NCBI RefSeq assembly: GCF_014697545.1
Contig: NZ_JACJSA010000014.1
Span: 1-64,000, forward strand
Length of the DNA: 64,000 bases
Origin: Oscillatoria sp. FACHB-1407
GTDB taxonomy: Bacteria > Cyanobacteriota > Cyanobacteriia > Elainellales > Elainellaceae
Direction of reading: 5' to 3'
The notes under the pieces are model-generated. The model saw only the letters and a list, made by a program, of their open reading frames with translations, was not told where the DNA came from and made no database searches. The translations under genes were made by a program, and so were the position numbers. Below, piece by piece: positions 53,425 to 61,938 of the stretch. Every line of letters starts with the position of its first letter. Position 1 is the stretch's first letter.

Positions 53425-54510
53425 GTGCCAAAAAAAATTAATCATAATCGTCGCTACTTTCTAACAACTATGGTTAAAACTATCGCTGCCACCCAGCTTG
53501 GCATGATTGGCTGCACCACACAGCACACTACAACAACGGCTGAATTACCGATTGAAGGTGAACTACCTTCTCTGGACGGAGCGATCGCCTGGCTCAATTC
53601 ACAGCCATTAACCGTTGATGAACTGCGTGGAAAAGTTGTGCTGATCAACTTCTGCACATATACCTGCATCAATTGGCTACGCCAACTCCCCTATGTCCGC
53701 GCATGGGCTGAGAAATATCAGGATCAGGGACTCGTTGTCATCGGTGTACATACGCCGGAGTTTGAATTTGAGAAGATTACCAATAATGTCCGCCGAGCTT
53801 TGGCAGACATGAGGATTGCCTACCCGATCGCGATGGACAACGATTATGCGGTGTGGCGTGCATTCGGGAATCATTATTGGCCAGCCCTGTATTTTGTAGA
53901 CAGGCAAGGACGGATTCGGCATCACCAATTTGGCGAGGGCGACTACGAGCGATCGGAACGGGTGATTCAACAGCTATTGTCTGAGTCTGGAGCTAATCCT
54001 GTCAGCCAAGATGTGGTGGAAGTCGATGCTCATGGTGTTGAAGCTGCCGCCGATTGGAACAGCCTGAAATCGCCTGAAAACTACCTTGGCTACGAGAGAA
54101 CAGAGCATTTTGCGTCTTCTGGCGCAGTGATCAACAAGCCTCGTTCGTATACTGTCCCCGCACAATTGAGACGTAATCAGTGGGCACTTTCTGGCGATTG
54201 GACCATTGGACGACAAGCCATTGTCCTGAATCAGTCCGGTGGACGGATCGCATACCGCTTCCACGCCCGCGACCTGCATCTGGTTATGGGCCCGGCTGAG
54301 CAAGGAACATCCGTACGGTTTCGCGTGTTCATAGACGGACAACCAGCCATTGCAACTCGTGGACTTGACATCAATGATCAAGGCGAAGGCACGGTTACTG
54401 AACAGCGGTTATACCAACTGATTCGACAGCCCCAGCCGATTAGCGATCGCCAGTTTGAGATCGAGTTTTTAGATGCTGGAGTGGAGGCGTTTGCGTTTAC
54501 GTTCGGTTAA
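53425..54510 (+). CDS. Exported TlpA/redoxin-like protein with DipZ-type C-terminal domain
   Basis: A 361-residue protein: a twin-arginine-like signal ending in a lipobox-like MIGC (about 30), a thioredoxin/AhpC-TSA domain (about 60-185: LRGKVVLINFCTYTCINWLR, GLVVIGVHTPEFEFE), and a C-terminal beta domain like that of the DipZ family (about 215-361: YLGYERTEHFASSG; LSGDWTIGRQAIVLNQSGGR). In DipZ the CINC motif supplies both cysteines; here it reads CINW, so the resolving Cys is lost. The start is GTG 53425 with AGGGAGGT upstream. It is likely a periplasmic thiol protein, perhaps monothiol. Confidence 0.82.
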   Translation: MPKKINHNRRYFLTTMVKTIAATQLGMIGCTTQHTTTTAELPIEGELPSLDGAIAWLNSQPLTVDELRGKVVLINFCTYTCINWLRQLPYVRAWAEKYQDQGLVVIGVHTPEFEFEKITNNVRRALADMRIAYPIAMDNDYAVWRAFGNHYWPALYFVDRQGRIRHHQFGEGDYERSERVIQQLLSESGANPVSQDVVEVDAHGVEAAADWNSLKSPENYLGYERTEHFASSGAVINKPRSYTVPAQLRRNQWALSGDWTIGRQAIVLNQSGGRIAYRFHARDLHLVMGPAEQGTSVRFRVFIDGQPAIATRGLDINDQGEGTVTEQRLYQLIRQPQPISDRQFEIEFLDAGVEAFAFTFG

Positions 54511-54534
54511 TCACGCCATTAAAAGGTAAATAAT

Positions 54535-55485
54535 ATGACAAAGACATCCACACACGACAGCCCCATCCTCGTGACCGGAGCGGCGGGCGATATCGGCGGC
54601 ATTGGTCGCCATCTCACTGCCATGCTGCTCGACAAGGGTTATACCGTACGCGCCCTGGTTCGACGGGAGGATGAACGCGCTGAAAGGCTGCGCCAGCTTG
54701 GAGCTGAGGTTGTGCAGGGTGACTTGACTGATTTGGACTCAATGCACCGGGCGATCGCAGGTGTCACTCGCATCTATTTCGGAATGTCTGTCTCTCCAAG
54801 TTATTTGGAAGCAACGGTCAATGTGGCTGCGGTGGCACGGCATCACGGGGTCGAAGCCTTCGTGAATATGTCGCAGATGACGGTAACGCAAATGAGCATC
54901 ACAGCGACTACTGACAGCCCACAGCACAAGTTGCATTGGCTGGCAGAACAGGCATTAGCGTGGTCGGGACTGCCGGTTGTAACAGTGCGACCGACGGTTT
55001 TCCTCGAAGGCTTTTTTCTGCGTCTTGCTGCGGCTGGTGTGCGAGACAACGATGAACTGGCACTGCCGCTGGGGAACAGCAAGACCTCACCGATCTCGGC
55101 TGTTGATGTAGCACACGCTGTATCCGTGATCCTCGACGATCCTGCCCCGCACATTGGTCAGGTTTACAATCTGACTGGATTTGAATCAGCCGATTTGAAC
55201 CACTACGCGCATATCTTTTCCGAAGCACTCGATCGCCCGATTCGCTATCGCGACGTGCCACTCTCTGAATGGACTGATACACTTCGCAAGTTTGGGGTAC
55301 CAACGCACCTCGTCAATCACCTTGCCGTGATGGCTGAACTTCACACGCAGGGGCGATATGACCGCATGACAGATGACCTGTTTAAGCTCACTGGCAAGAC
55401 GCCGACGAATATGTACGACTTTGTGAAATTGCACGCTGCTGAATTCACCCAAAGTCAAGTCGCGGCTCGGTCTAGCCGCAGGTGA
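54535..55485 (+). CDS. NmrA-like NAD(P)-binding protein
   Basis: A 316-residue atypical SDR: ILVTGAAGDIGGIGRHLTAM, TVRALVRREDERAERLRQLG, EVVQGDLTDLDSM, then MVNMSQM-type strand AFVNMSQMTV, and a C-terminal domain with NHYAHIFSEALDRPIRYRDV. This is the NmrA/azoreductase-type family: quinone- or azo-compound-related reductases, or redox-sensing regulators without catalysis. GGTAAATAAT precedes ATG 54535. It follows the redoxin gene by 24 bases. Confidence 0.9.
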   Translation: MTKTSTHDSPILVTGAAGDIGGIGRHLTAMLLDKGYTVRALVRREDERAERLRQLGAEVVQGDLTDLDSMHRAIAGVTRIYFGMSVSPSYLEATVNVAAVARHHGVEAFVNMSQMTVTQMSITATTDSPQHKLHWLAEQALAWSGLPVVTVRPTVFLEGFFLRLAAAGVRDNDELALPLGNSKTSPISAVDVAHAVSVILDDPAPHIGQVYNLTGFESADLNHYAHIFSEALDRPIRYRDVPLSEWTDTLRKFGVPTHLVNHLAVMAELHTQGRYDRMTDDLFKLTGKTPTNMYDFVKLHAAEFTQSQVAARSSRR

Positions 55486-55720
55486 ACCGCAGTACGACGA
55501 GCTTGAGACGCGACTCGCTACATTCCCCCTCATTACCGTGCCCACCATCACGCTTGAAAGTGATGCCAACGGCGCGCCACACCCCGATAGCAGTACCTAC
55601 GCCAGCAAGTTTACCGGCAGATACTCACATCGGGTCATCAACGGTGGTATCGGGCACAATCTGCCGCAGGAAGCACCACGGGAGTTTACAGAGGCAGTCA
55701 TTGAGGTAGATGGGTATTGA
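55466..55720 (+). pseudogene. Alpha/beta-hydrolase C-terminal relic
   Basis: Overlapping the end of the NmrA gene in another frame, LGLAAGEPQYDELETRLATF, PLITVPTITLESDANGAPHP, then SHRVINGGIGHNLPQEAPRE and EVDGY before TGA 55718. This is the acid (ESDANG) and His (GGIGHN) part of a hydrolase of the haloalkane-dehalogenase/epoxide-hydrolase kind. The catalytic nucleophile half is missing. It shows a further deleted enzyme in the cluster. Confidence 0.65.
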
Positions 55721-55772
55721 TGGGGCTTAGTCTGAATCGTGAAACGAACCATTTGCAGTAACGAGAAAACCC

Positions 55773-57134
55773 ATGACCGAATTGAAAAAAGTACGCTACA
55801 GAACTAAAGTCTGCACTGCAAGTGTCTTCGTTCTGCTTTCGCGATTTCTGGTCGCGCTCTTGGCAGCAACGGTTCTGCTGGCACTGCCCGTTCACGTGCT
55901 GGCGCAGCAATCCGCTCAAATCAGGGCACAAACTCAGGTTGTTTCTGAGGCGATCGCAGACAACGCTATCCACCCCTTCCGTGTCCAGGTTCCACAAGAG
56001 TTGATCGATGATCTCCACCGTCGCCTCGTGATGACACGCTGGCCCGATCAGGAGACGGTTATGGATCGATCGCAGGGTGTGCAACTGGCGACGATACGGG
56101 ATCTGGTAGACTACTGGCAAACGGACTACGACTGGCGAAACGCTGAAGCGAAGCTCAACGCCCTGCCGCAGTTCATGACCACGATCGACGGTGTTGACAT
56201 TCACTTCATCCACGTCCGCTCCCGCCACCCCAATGCGCTGCCGCTAATCATGACCCACGGCTGGCCTGGCTCAGTGTTCGAGCTGCTCAACGTCATCGAA
56301 CCCCTCACCGATCCCACGGATTACGGAGGGCGTGCAGAGGACGCATTCGATCTCGTGATCCCGTCCATACCGGGCTTTGGTTTCTCTGGCAAACCAATGG
56401 GCACTGGCTGGAGTCCCGATCGCATCGCCCGCGCCTGGGATGTCTTGATGAAGCGACTGGGATATACACGCTACGTATCCCAGGGTGGCGACTGGGGTGC
56501 GATCATTTCCGATGCCCTTGCCCGTCAGGCTCCTCCAGGTCTGCTCGGCATCCACGTCAACCGACTTGAACGCGCAGCGACCCTCCCACCGAATGTGGCA
56601 GAGGCATTGACCAATGGGCAGCCTGCCCCAACAACCCTGACGACTGAGGAACGAACGGTGTTTGATCAGATCAGGGACTTTTACAAGACAGGCAATGGCT
56701 ATGCAGCGATTATGGGCACACGTCCGCAAACGATTGGATACGGACTCTCGGATTCACCAGTAGGACTAGCAACATGGATCTATGACAAGGTTGCTGACTG
56801 GGTGTTCACTCGCGGTGAACCAGAGCGATCGCTCACCCGCGACGAGATACTGGATGGCATCACACTCTACTGGCTAACGAATACTGGTACCTCAAGTGCG
56901 CGGATCTACTGGGAAAATAACGCCAACAACGTTGGTGCATTCGAGATCTCAATTCCCGCAGCAGTAACAATTTTTCCCGGCGAGATCTACCAGCCACCTA
57001 AAAACTGGGTAGAGCGAGCCTACCACAACCTCATCTACTATCATCGAGTGGATAAGGGCGGACACTTTGCAGCATGGGAGGAGCCACAGCTTTTTTCTGA
57101 AGAGGTTCGTGCTGCGTTCAGGTCACTGCGTTAG
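55773..57134 (+). CDS. Exported epoxide hydrolase (EHN type)
   Basis: A 453-residue alpha/beta-hydrolase with the EHN epoxide-hydrolase N-terminal domain. A signal peptide (FVLLSRFLVALLAATVLLAL, cleaved near VLAQQ) precedes IHPFRVQVPQELIDDLHRRL. The core has oxyanion-hole THGWPGSVFEL, nucleophile Asp in SQGGDWGAII, ring-opening Tyr candidates in the cap, and catalytic His in KGGHFAAWEEP. It should open epoxides to diols in the periplasm. The intact copy of the fragment at 52886. Its leader and signal resemble those of the DUF6130 gene. Confidence 0.92.
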   Translation: MTELKKVRYRTKVCTASVFVLLSRFLVALLAATVLLALPVHVLAQQSAQIRAQTQVVSEAIADNAIHPFRVQVPQELIDDLHRRLVMTRWPDQETVMDRSQGVQLATIRDLVDYWQTDYDWRNAEAKLNALPQFMTTIDGVDIHFIHVRSRHPNALPLIMTHGWPGSVFELLNVIEPLTDPTDYGGRAEDAFDLVIPSIPGFGFSGKPMGTGWSPDRIARAWDVLMKRLGYTRYVSQGGDWGAIISDALARQAPPGLLGIHVNRLERAATLPPNVAEALTNGQPAPTTLTTEERTVFDQIRDFYKTGNGYAAIMGTRPQTIGYGLSDSPVGLATWIYDKVADWVFTRGEPERSLTRDEILDGITLYWLTNTGTSSARIYWENNANNVGAFEISIPAAVTIFPGEIYQPPKNWVERAYHNLIYYHRVDKGGHFAAWEEPQLFSEEVRAAFRSLR

Positions 57135-57158
57135 TTCAAGCTATCAACAGAGGTAACG

Positions 57159-58535
57159 ATGGAAACAGCAGATTTGATTGTCATTGGCAGTGGTCAGGGT
57201 GGAGTTCCACTTGCGGCTGACTTTGCCAGAGCCGGTAAGAAAGTTGTCTTATTTGAGCGGGATGCGTTGGGTGGCAGTTGCATCAACTACGGCTGTACAC
57301 CGTCTAAAGCCTTTCTAGCGGCTGCCCATGCCGCAGGTCGTGCCAGACAAGCGGCAAAGCTCGGCATCCACGCGCAAGTTGAAGTCGATTTTTCTGCGGT
57401 GATGGAGCGGGTACGTGGCATTCGCAGCCAGTTTAATCAGGGAACCCAACAGCGATTAGAAAGTGCAGGGGTTAAAGTCGTTTGTGCTGAAGCCACGTTC
57501 ACGGGAGAGCGAACGGTGAGCGGAGGTGGGGTAACCGTGCAAGCTCCGATTATTGTGATCAACACAGGCACATCCTCCACCATTCCTGACATTCCCGGTT
57601 TGGCAGGAACACCGTATCTCACCAACCGCAATTTCTTTGATGTGCAGCAGATTCCGTCCCGGTTGCTGGTGGTTGGCGGAGGCTATATTGCTCTGGAGTT
57701 GGGGCAGGGAATGGCACGGTTAGGTAGTCAGACTGAATTGATTGTGCGGGGCGATCGCCTACTCGCTCAAGAAGAATCCGAAGTCAGTGCAGTGCTGTTG
57801 GATGCATTCAAGCAAGACGGAATTGGAGTGCATCTCAAGACAACCGTGAAGCAGGTTGATTACACGAACGGTGTGTTTACCCTGACTCTGAGTAATGGGG
57901 CGGCACTAGATGGAGACGCATTGCTGATTGCAACTGGGCGCAAACCAAATACAGCCGCATTAAATTCTGCGGTGGCAGGTGTTGAACTAGATGCCCAGGG
58001 GTTTGTCAAAATCGATGATCACTTTCAAACAACTTCCCCTGGAATTTATGCGATCGGAGATGTGGCTAAACAGCCTGCGTTTACCCATGTGGCCTGGGAA
58101 GACTACCGCCGCTTAAACGCCATTCTCTGTGGGGAACAGCGAACCCGTAGCGATCGCGTCTTAGGTTATGCCGTCTACACAGAACCGCAAGTGGGTCGCG
58201 TGGGAATGACGTTAGAGCAGGCTCAGAGACAGGGTATCTCTGCTCGCGAAGTCACCCTGCCAATGGCTCATATCGCCCGTAGCATTGAGTGGGGACACGA
58301 TCTGGGGTTCTACAGCATGGTTATTGACACCCAAACGAATCTGATTTTAGGCGCAACGCTGGTGGGATACGAAGCAGCTGAACTGGTGCATGTCTTTTTG
58401 TCATTAATGGAAGCAAAAGCGACGTGGCAATTACTTGAACAATCGGTTCACATTCACCCAACCTATGGTGAAGCATTACCCAGTCTTGCAAGGCTACTGA
58501 TTGGAGAGGATATGCCAACTTGTCCCAATATGTAA
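57159..58535 (+). CDS. FAD-dependent disulfide oxidoreductase (mercuric-reductase/Lpd-like)
   Basis: A 458-residue class I flavoprotein disulfide reductase: FAD site LIVIGSGQGGVPLAADFARA, redox disulfide GGSCINYGCTPSK, NAD(P) site LLVVGGGYIALELGQGMARL, second FAD site GIYAIGDVAKQPAFTH, and the C-terminal catalytic pair HIHPTYGEALPSL. There is no N-terminal HMA domain, so mercury specificity is not implied. It ends the plus-strand detoxification set, 24 bases after the epoxide hydrolase gene. The electron acceptor is unknown. Confidence 0.92.
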   Translation: METADLIVIGSGQGGVPLAADFARAGKKVVLFERDALGGSCINYGCTPSKAFLAAAHAAGRARQAAKLGIHAQVEVDFSAVMERVRGIRSQFNQGTQQRLESAGVKVVCAEATFTGERTVSGGGVTVQAPIIVINTGTSSTIPDIPGLAGTPYLTNRNFFDVQQIPSRLLVVGGGYIALELGQGMARLGSQTELIVRGDRLLAQEESEVSAVLLDAFKQDGIGVHLKTTVKQVDYTNGVFTLTLSNGAALDGDALLIATGRKPNTAALNSAVAGVELDAQGFVKIDDHFQTTSPGIYAIGDVAKQPAFTHVAWEDYRRLNAILCGEQRTRSDRVLGYAVYTEPQVGRVGMTLEQAQRQGISAREVTLPMAHIARSIEWGHDLGFYSMVIDTQTNLILGATLVGYEAAELVHVFLSLMEAKATWQLLEQSVHIHPTYGEALPSLARLLIGEDMPTCPNM

Positions 58536-58572
58536 GCAAAGATTGGCTCATGATTACTGTGAATAAAGGTGG

Positions 58573-58671
58573 TGTTCCAAACCTGTTGATAGCCTCCGTA
58601 AGAATCGCCTGTAGTCTCCCTTATCAAGGGGGACGACGACAGCCGGGGATCAATAGCAACAGATCTGAAAC
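58573..58671. repeat. Long inverted repeat, right arm
   Basis: TGTTCCAAACCTGTTGATAG, CCTCCGTA, CCTGTAGTCTCCCTTATCAA, GGGGGACG and AGCAACAGATCTGAAAC are, read on the other strand, the same ordered blocks as 52161-52256. Only a few bases differ. The pair encloses the genes from DUF6130 to the FAD reductase (6.5 kb). This arm is 38 bases after the last of them. Confidence 0.75.
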
Positions 58672-58705
58672 ACTATCCCTCAGTATCTATTCCCATTCCT
58701 AAAAG

Positions 58706-60967
58706 CTACTCCCGGTTCACAATGACAACGACTTCTGTACCTTGTCCCGGTTGGCTATGAATAACTAACTCACCCTTCATCTGCTCAACCCGTTCACTCA
58801 TTCCCAAAAGTCCAAATCCTTCATTAGGTGGAATTTGGTTAATGTCAAATCCCTGACCATTGTCTTTGACTCGTAATACACACTGTGGCTCCTCACAAAC
58901 AAGTTCAACTTGAATTTCAGTCGCGTGAGCATATTTAATGGCATTGGTTAATGCTTCCTGCCCAATCCGAAGTAAGTGATTCTCTACATCGGGTGCTAAT
59001 GAGTAAGCCGTGCCAATGATGTTACATGTGAGATCTGTATTAGTAGACGATCGCATTTGAAGCGTTAATTGCTTGAGAGCACTAAATAAGTCTCCCTCTT
59101 CTAAAAGTTTGGGACGTAGTGCTGCTACTGATCGCCGAGCTTCAGCCAGCCCAGTCCGCGCCAACTCTTCTAACGTTTCCAAATGGGTTTGTGCTAAAGC
59201 AGGTTTCTTCGTAATTTGTTCAGCGGCAGCTCCGACATGCAGCAAAATACCTGTAAATGCTTGGGCTAATGTATCGTGAATTTCACGCGCCATGCGGTTG
59301 CGTTCCTCTAAAATTGAAGCTTCTTCGGCTCGTTTGCGATCGCTAATGTCTTGTCCAATACCGATAAATATGCAGTCAGTGAGTTGAACATTTGTCCATG
59401 TTGTGTCTACCCAATGCTTATCTTTAGTTTTGATTTTGAGATCTAACCAGTTGCCAGTTGCAGATAACATATGGTTTAAGATTTGTTGTTTTTGCTCTAA
59501 GTCAGAACAACATTCAGCAATCAAATCAATGTAGTGTAAGTCTGTGGTTGTCCATCCCAAAATGTGCTCACACTGCCGATTCACAAATTCAACCTTGCCC
59601 GCTTCATTGTAAAGCGTAATCATCACAGGAATGTGATCCACGATCGCTTGCAAAAGCTGTTTCTGTTGACTCAGCGTATCTTCTGCCTGTTTTCGTTCAA
59701 TAATCTCTTGCTGTAGTTTTACAGTTCGTTCTTCTACTTTCTGCTCCAGGTTGCGGGCATATTCCTTCAGGTTTTCCCATAATAGGTAGCTATTGCTTGT
59801 GATAGCAGAGCCAATGAGGGCTAACAGCGGAGGAATAATAATGACCCACCAACCTGCTAGAAACAGCCCATAGGCACTAACAAACAGAACAAGTCCCAAT
59901 ACAAAAACTCTAATTGTGGTTTGGCGAGGCGATCGCGATGTCCATCCAATAACTGCCCCAATCGTAGACCAAAGCACAATCCACAGCGATTCCAATAAAT
60001 CTGACCAAACCTTCAACAAGGGGCGACCATCCAAAGCTGCACTGAGCAATTGACTGGTTAGCAATGCATGAACTTCAGCACCTGACGGTGCTGCAATTGA
60101 GTCAGCCGTGTAAGAGATGAAAAATTTATCTTCGATACTCTCCGCCGTGATTCCAATTAAAACAATGCGATCGTGCATGAGATTGTTGGGGACATGACCC
60201 TCCAACACATCGGTCATTGAAACGGTGCGAAAATGATTTGGCAGTTTAGGGAAGTTTGACAAAATCTGATATCCACCTGCATCAACGCCAACATAACCGC
60301 CATCGTTGGGTTGCAAGGATGTAAATGTGGTTCGACCTAAGCGAAACTCTCCTTGACTGGCGTTCAATATTTCTAACTCAATGCCCTCACCTTCAAGATA
60401 GATAAAGGCGAGTCGTGCGCCTAAAGTTGCGATCGATTGTCCATCTTGGTTAGTTAAGTACACCAAACTGCGGCGAATGGTGCCATCGGTATCCAACAGG
60501 AGATCACTGGAACTAATTTGATTACGCTGCTCTAACACGGGTGTTGCTTGAATCACTTCACCTTGAGCCGTTTCGATGACCTTCTCAACTCCAATCAAAT
60601 TAGGAGTCGAGGTAAAAACGTTAAGCAGTTCTTGATGACCGGGTTCGACAGGTAAATCTCGAAAAATGTCTAATCCAATCACTCTAGGCTGTTGCTGTTT
60701 GACAGCCAAAATTAACTGAGCCAGCACTGCATCAGACATCGGCCACTGTCCCATCTGCTTGATATCTGACTCATCGATCGTAACCAGAACAATTCGTGGA
60801 TCAGCTGGTTCAAATGGGCGCAAGCGAAACATCTGGTCAAGTGCCGCTAACTCCATTAGCTGGAGTGCCCCTGCAAACCGCAAAATCAGCAATCCTCCAG
60901 CAACACCTGGAACAGTTAGTAAAACACCGCGCCATCGCCGAATGGTTTGGTTCAAGGTTGTCCACAT
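58706..60967 (-). CDS. CHASE2-domain sensor histidine kinase
   Basis: A 753-residue membrane kinase. An N-terminal helix (about 14-37) is followed by an extracytoplasmic CHASE2 domain (to about 320: RIVLVTIDESDIKQMGQWPM; DRIVLIGITAESIEDKFFIS) and three helices (about 325-400). A coiled coil then leads to PAS (about 440-545) and HisKA_3 (His564 in REIHDTLAQAF), with HATPase at 655-750 (QEALTNAIKYA; DNGQGF; GFGLLGM). The transmitter is very close to that of the 41.2 kb fusion kinase. No response regulator adjoins, so it may use the regulator at 47295. It is in the same orientation as the DUF928 and CHAT genes. Confidence 0.95.
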   Translation of the reverse strand: MWTTLNQTIRRWRGVLLTVPGVAGGLLILRFAGALQLMELAALDQMFRLRPFEPADPRIVLVTIDESDIKQMGQWPMSDAVLAQLILAVKQQQPRVIGLDIFRDLPVEPGHQELLNVFTSTPNLIGVEKVIETAQGEVIQATPVLEQRNQISSSDLLLDTDGTIRRSLVYLTNQDGQSIATLGARLAFIYLEGEGIELEILNASQGEFRLGRTTFTSLQPNDGGYVGVDAGGYQILSNFPKLPNHFRTVSMTDVLEGHVPNNLMHDRIVLIGITAESIEDKFFISYTADSIAAPSGAEVHALLTSQLLSAALDGRPLLKVWSDLLESLWIVLWSTIGAVIGWTSRSPRQTTIRVFVLGLVLFVSAYGLFLAGWWVIIIPPLLALIGSAITSNSYLLWENLKEYARNLEQKVEERTVKLQQEIIERKQAEDTLSQQKQLLQAIVDHIPVMITLYNEAGKVEFVNRQCEHILGWTTTDLHYIDLIAECCSDLEQKQQILNHMLSATGNWLDLKIKTKDKHWVDTTWTNVQLTDCIFIGIGQDISDRKRAEEASILEERNRMAREIHDTLAQAFTGILLHVGAAAEQITKKPALAQTHLETLEELARTGLAEARRSVAALRPKLLEEGDLFSALKQLTLQMRSSTNTDLTCNIIGTAYSLAPDVENHLLRIGQEALTNAIKYAHATEIQVELVCEEPQCVLRVKDNGQGFDINQIPPNEGFGLLGMSERVEQMKGELVIHSQPGQGTEVVVIVNRE

Positions 60968-61018
60968 AGGATAAATGCGATCGCTTAGTATAACTCGTCG
61001 TAAATAAGGGTGGGAATT

Positions 61019-61072
61019 CGGGGTGCAGGGGTGGAACCCTTGCCTGGGGACACAGCCCCCACACCCCCTGGT
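61019..61072. repeat. Dispersed GGGGTGCAGGGGT hairpin repeat, copy 3
   Basis: GGGGTGCAGGGGTGGAACCC, TGCCTGGGGACACAGCCCCC and ACACCCCC match the 6603 and 48080 copies in order. It lies between the CHASE2 kinase and DUF928 genes, in the 148-base gap. Confidence 0.7.
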
Positions 61073-61115
61073 TTTATTTCCAAACCCTATCTGTGAATAA
61101 CAGTACTTAGCAGAG

Positions 61116-61907
61116 TTATCTGGATCTGGCTGAATTAATCTCTATCATGGTATCCACCCCTTCAGAGTTCAAAAACTCACGCCATGCTGCATCGATCTCC
61201 GGGTCATTGGGTTGGTTGCGCTTCAACTCAAATAGAAGATTGAGGGCATCATACCAAATGCCATCCTCCTGATATAAGGCAATGCGCTGCCTGATAGGGG
61301 TTTGTTCAATTTGACGTAGACGTACCGGATCAAGCGCAGTTCGTTCTATGTTACTTATGACAAATTGATCAGCCATGCGACGGTTTGGATTACAGATAAT
61401 AGCGAATACCCACATATAGGGTCTGCCAACCTCTAACGGCTCTGTTTGATCTGGCATCGGAATGCTGACGATATCAGGCGTATGAGTTAAGGGAATTGTA
61501 GTTCGATAAATGCCGCGTCCGTCTCGGGTACTGAGGCTAAATTCCGCAGTTTCAGCACTGGTTCTAGGCACATATACCAGAAATGTCGGACGCGCTTCGA
61601 GTGTTAAGCCTGTCCCAGTCATTGGGCTAAGGGGGATCAAGGGCAGGCTAGTTGTTTCTGAAATCCCGTCTTGAGGGCACGCATTCGAATTGCGGCGTCC
61701 CCCGGCTACTGAGCTACCTGGATTTCGCCGTGGAGGGGGAGAAGCCGTTTGATTGGGGGTCTGGTGAGAGGCTACACGTTGTTTACCTTCATGTTGCGTT
61801 GTGGCAGTGCCAGGAGCCATTGTGATGATGCTGAGAGCGATCGCCAGTTCCGAAGCCAGGGCAACGCCAATAGCGATAGAGCGTAACAGAGATTTGATGT
61901 AGACCAT
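61116..61907 (-). CDS. DUF928-domain exported protein
   Basis: A 263-residue protein with an N-terminal signal (AIGVALASELAIALSIITMA), a low-complexity Gln/Arg linker (about 45-75), and a DUF928 domain: PLIPLSPMTGTGLTLEARPT, FLVYVPRTSAETAEFSLSTR, GRPYMWVFAIICNPNRRMAD. DUF928 is common in filamentous cyanobacteria beside CHASE2 and CHAT proteins. The function is unknown; export to the periplasm is likely. It lies 31 bases after the CHAT gene, so co-transcription is probable. Confidence 0.85.
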   Translation of the reverse strand: MVYIKSLLRSIAIGVALASELAIALSIITMAPGTATTQHEGKQRVASHQTPNQTASPPPRRNPGSSVAGGRRNSNACPQDGISETTSLPLIPLSPMTGTGLTLEARPTFLVYVPRTSAETAEFSLSTRDGRGIYRTTIPLTHTPDIVSIPMPDQTEPLEVGRPYMWVFAIICNPNRRMADQFVISNIERTALDPVRLRQIEQTPIRQRIALYQEDGIWYDALNLLFELKRNQPNDPEIDAAWREFLNSEGVDTMIEINSARSR

Positions 61908-61938
61908 AGTTTTTAAAAGGTGAAGTTGTTAAAGGTTT

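Noticed and set aside
57159-58535. Mercuric reductase
   Set aside because: There is no HMA domain, no mer operon partner and no C-terminal vicinal cysteine pair; only the general disulfide-reductase family is supported.
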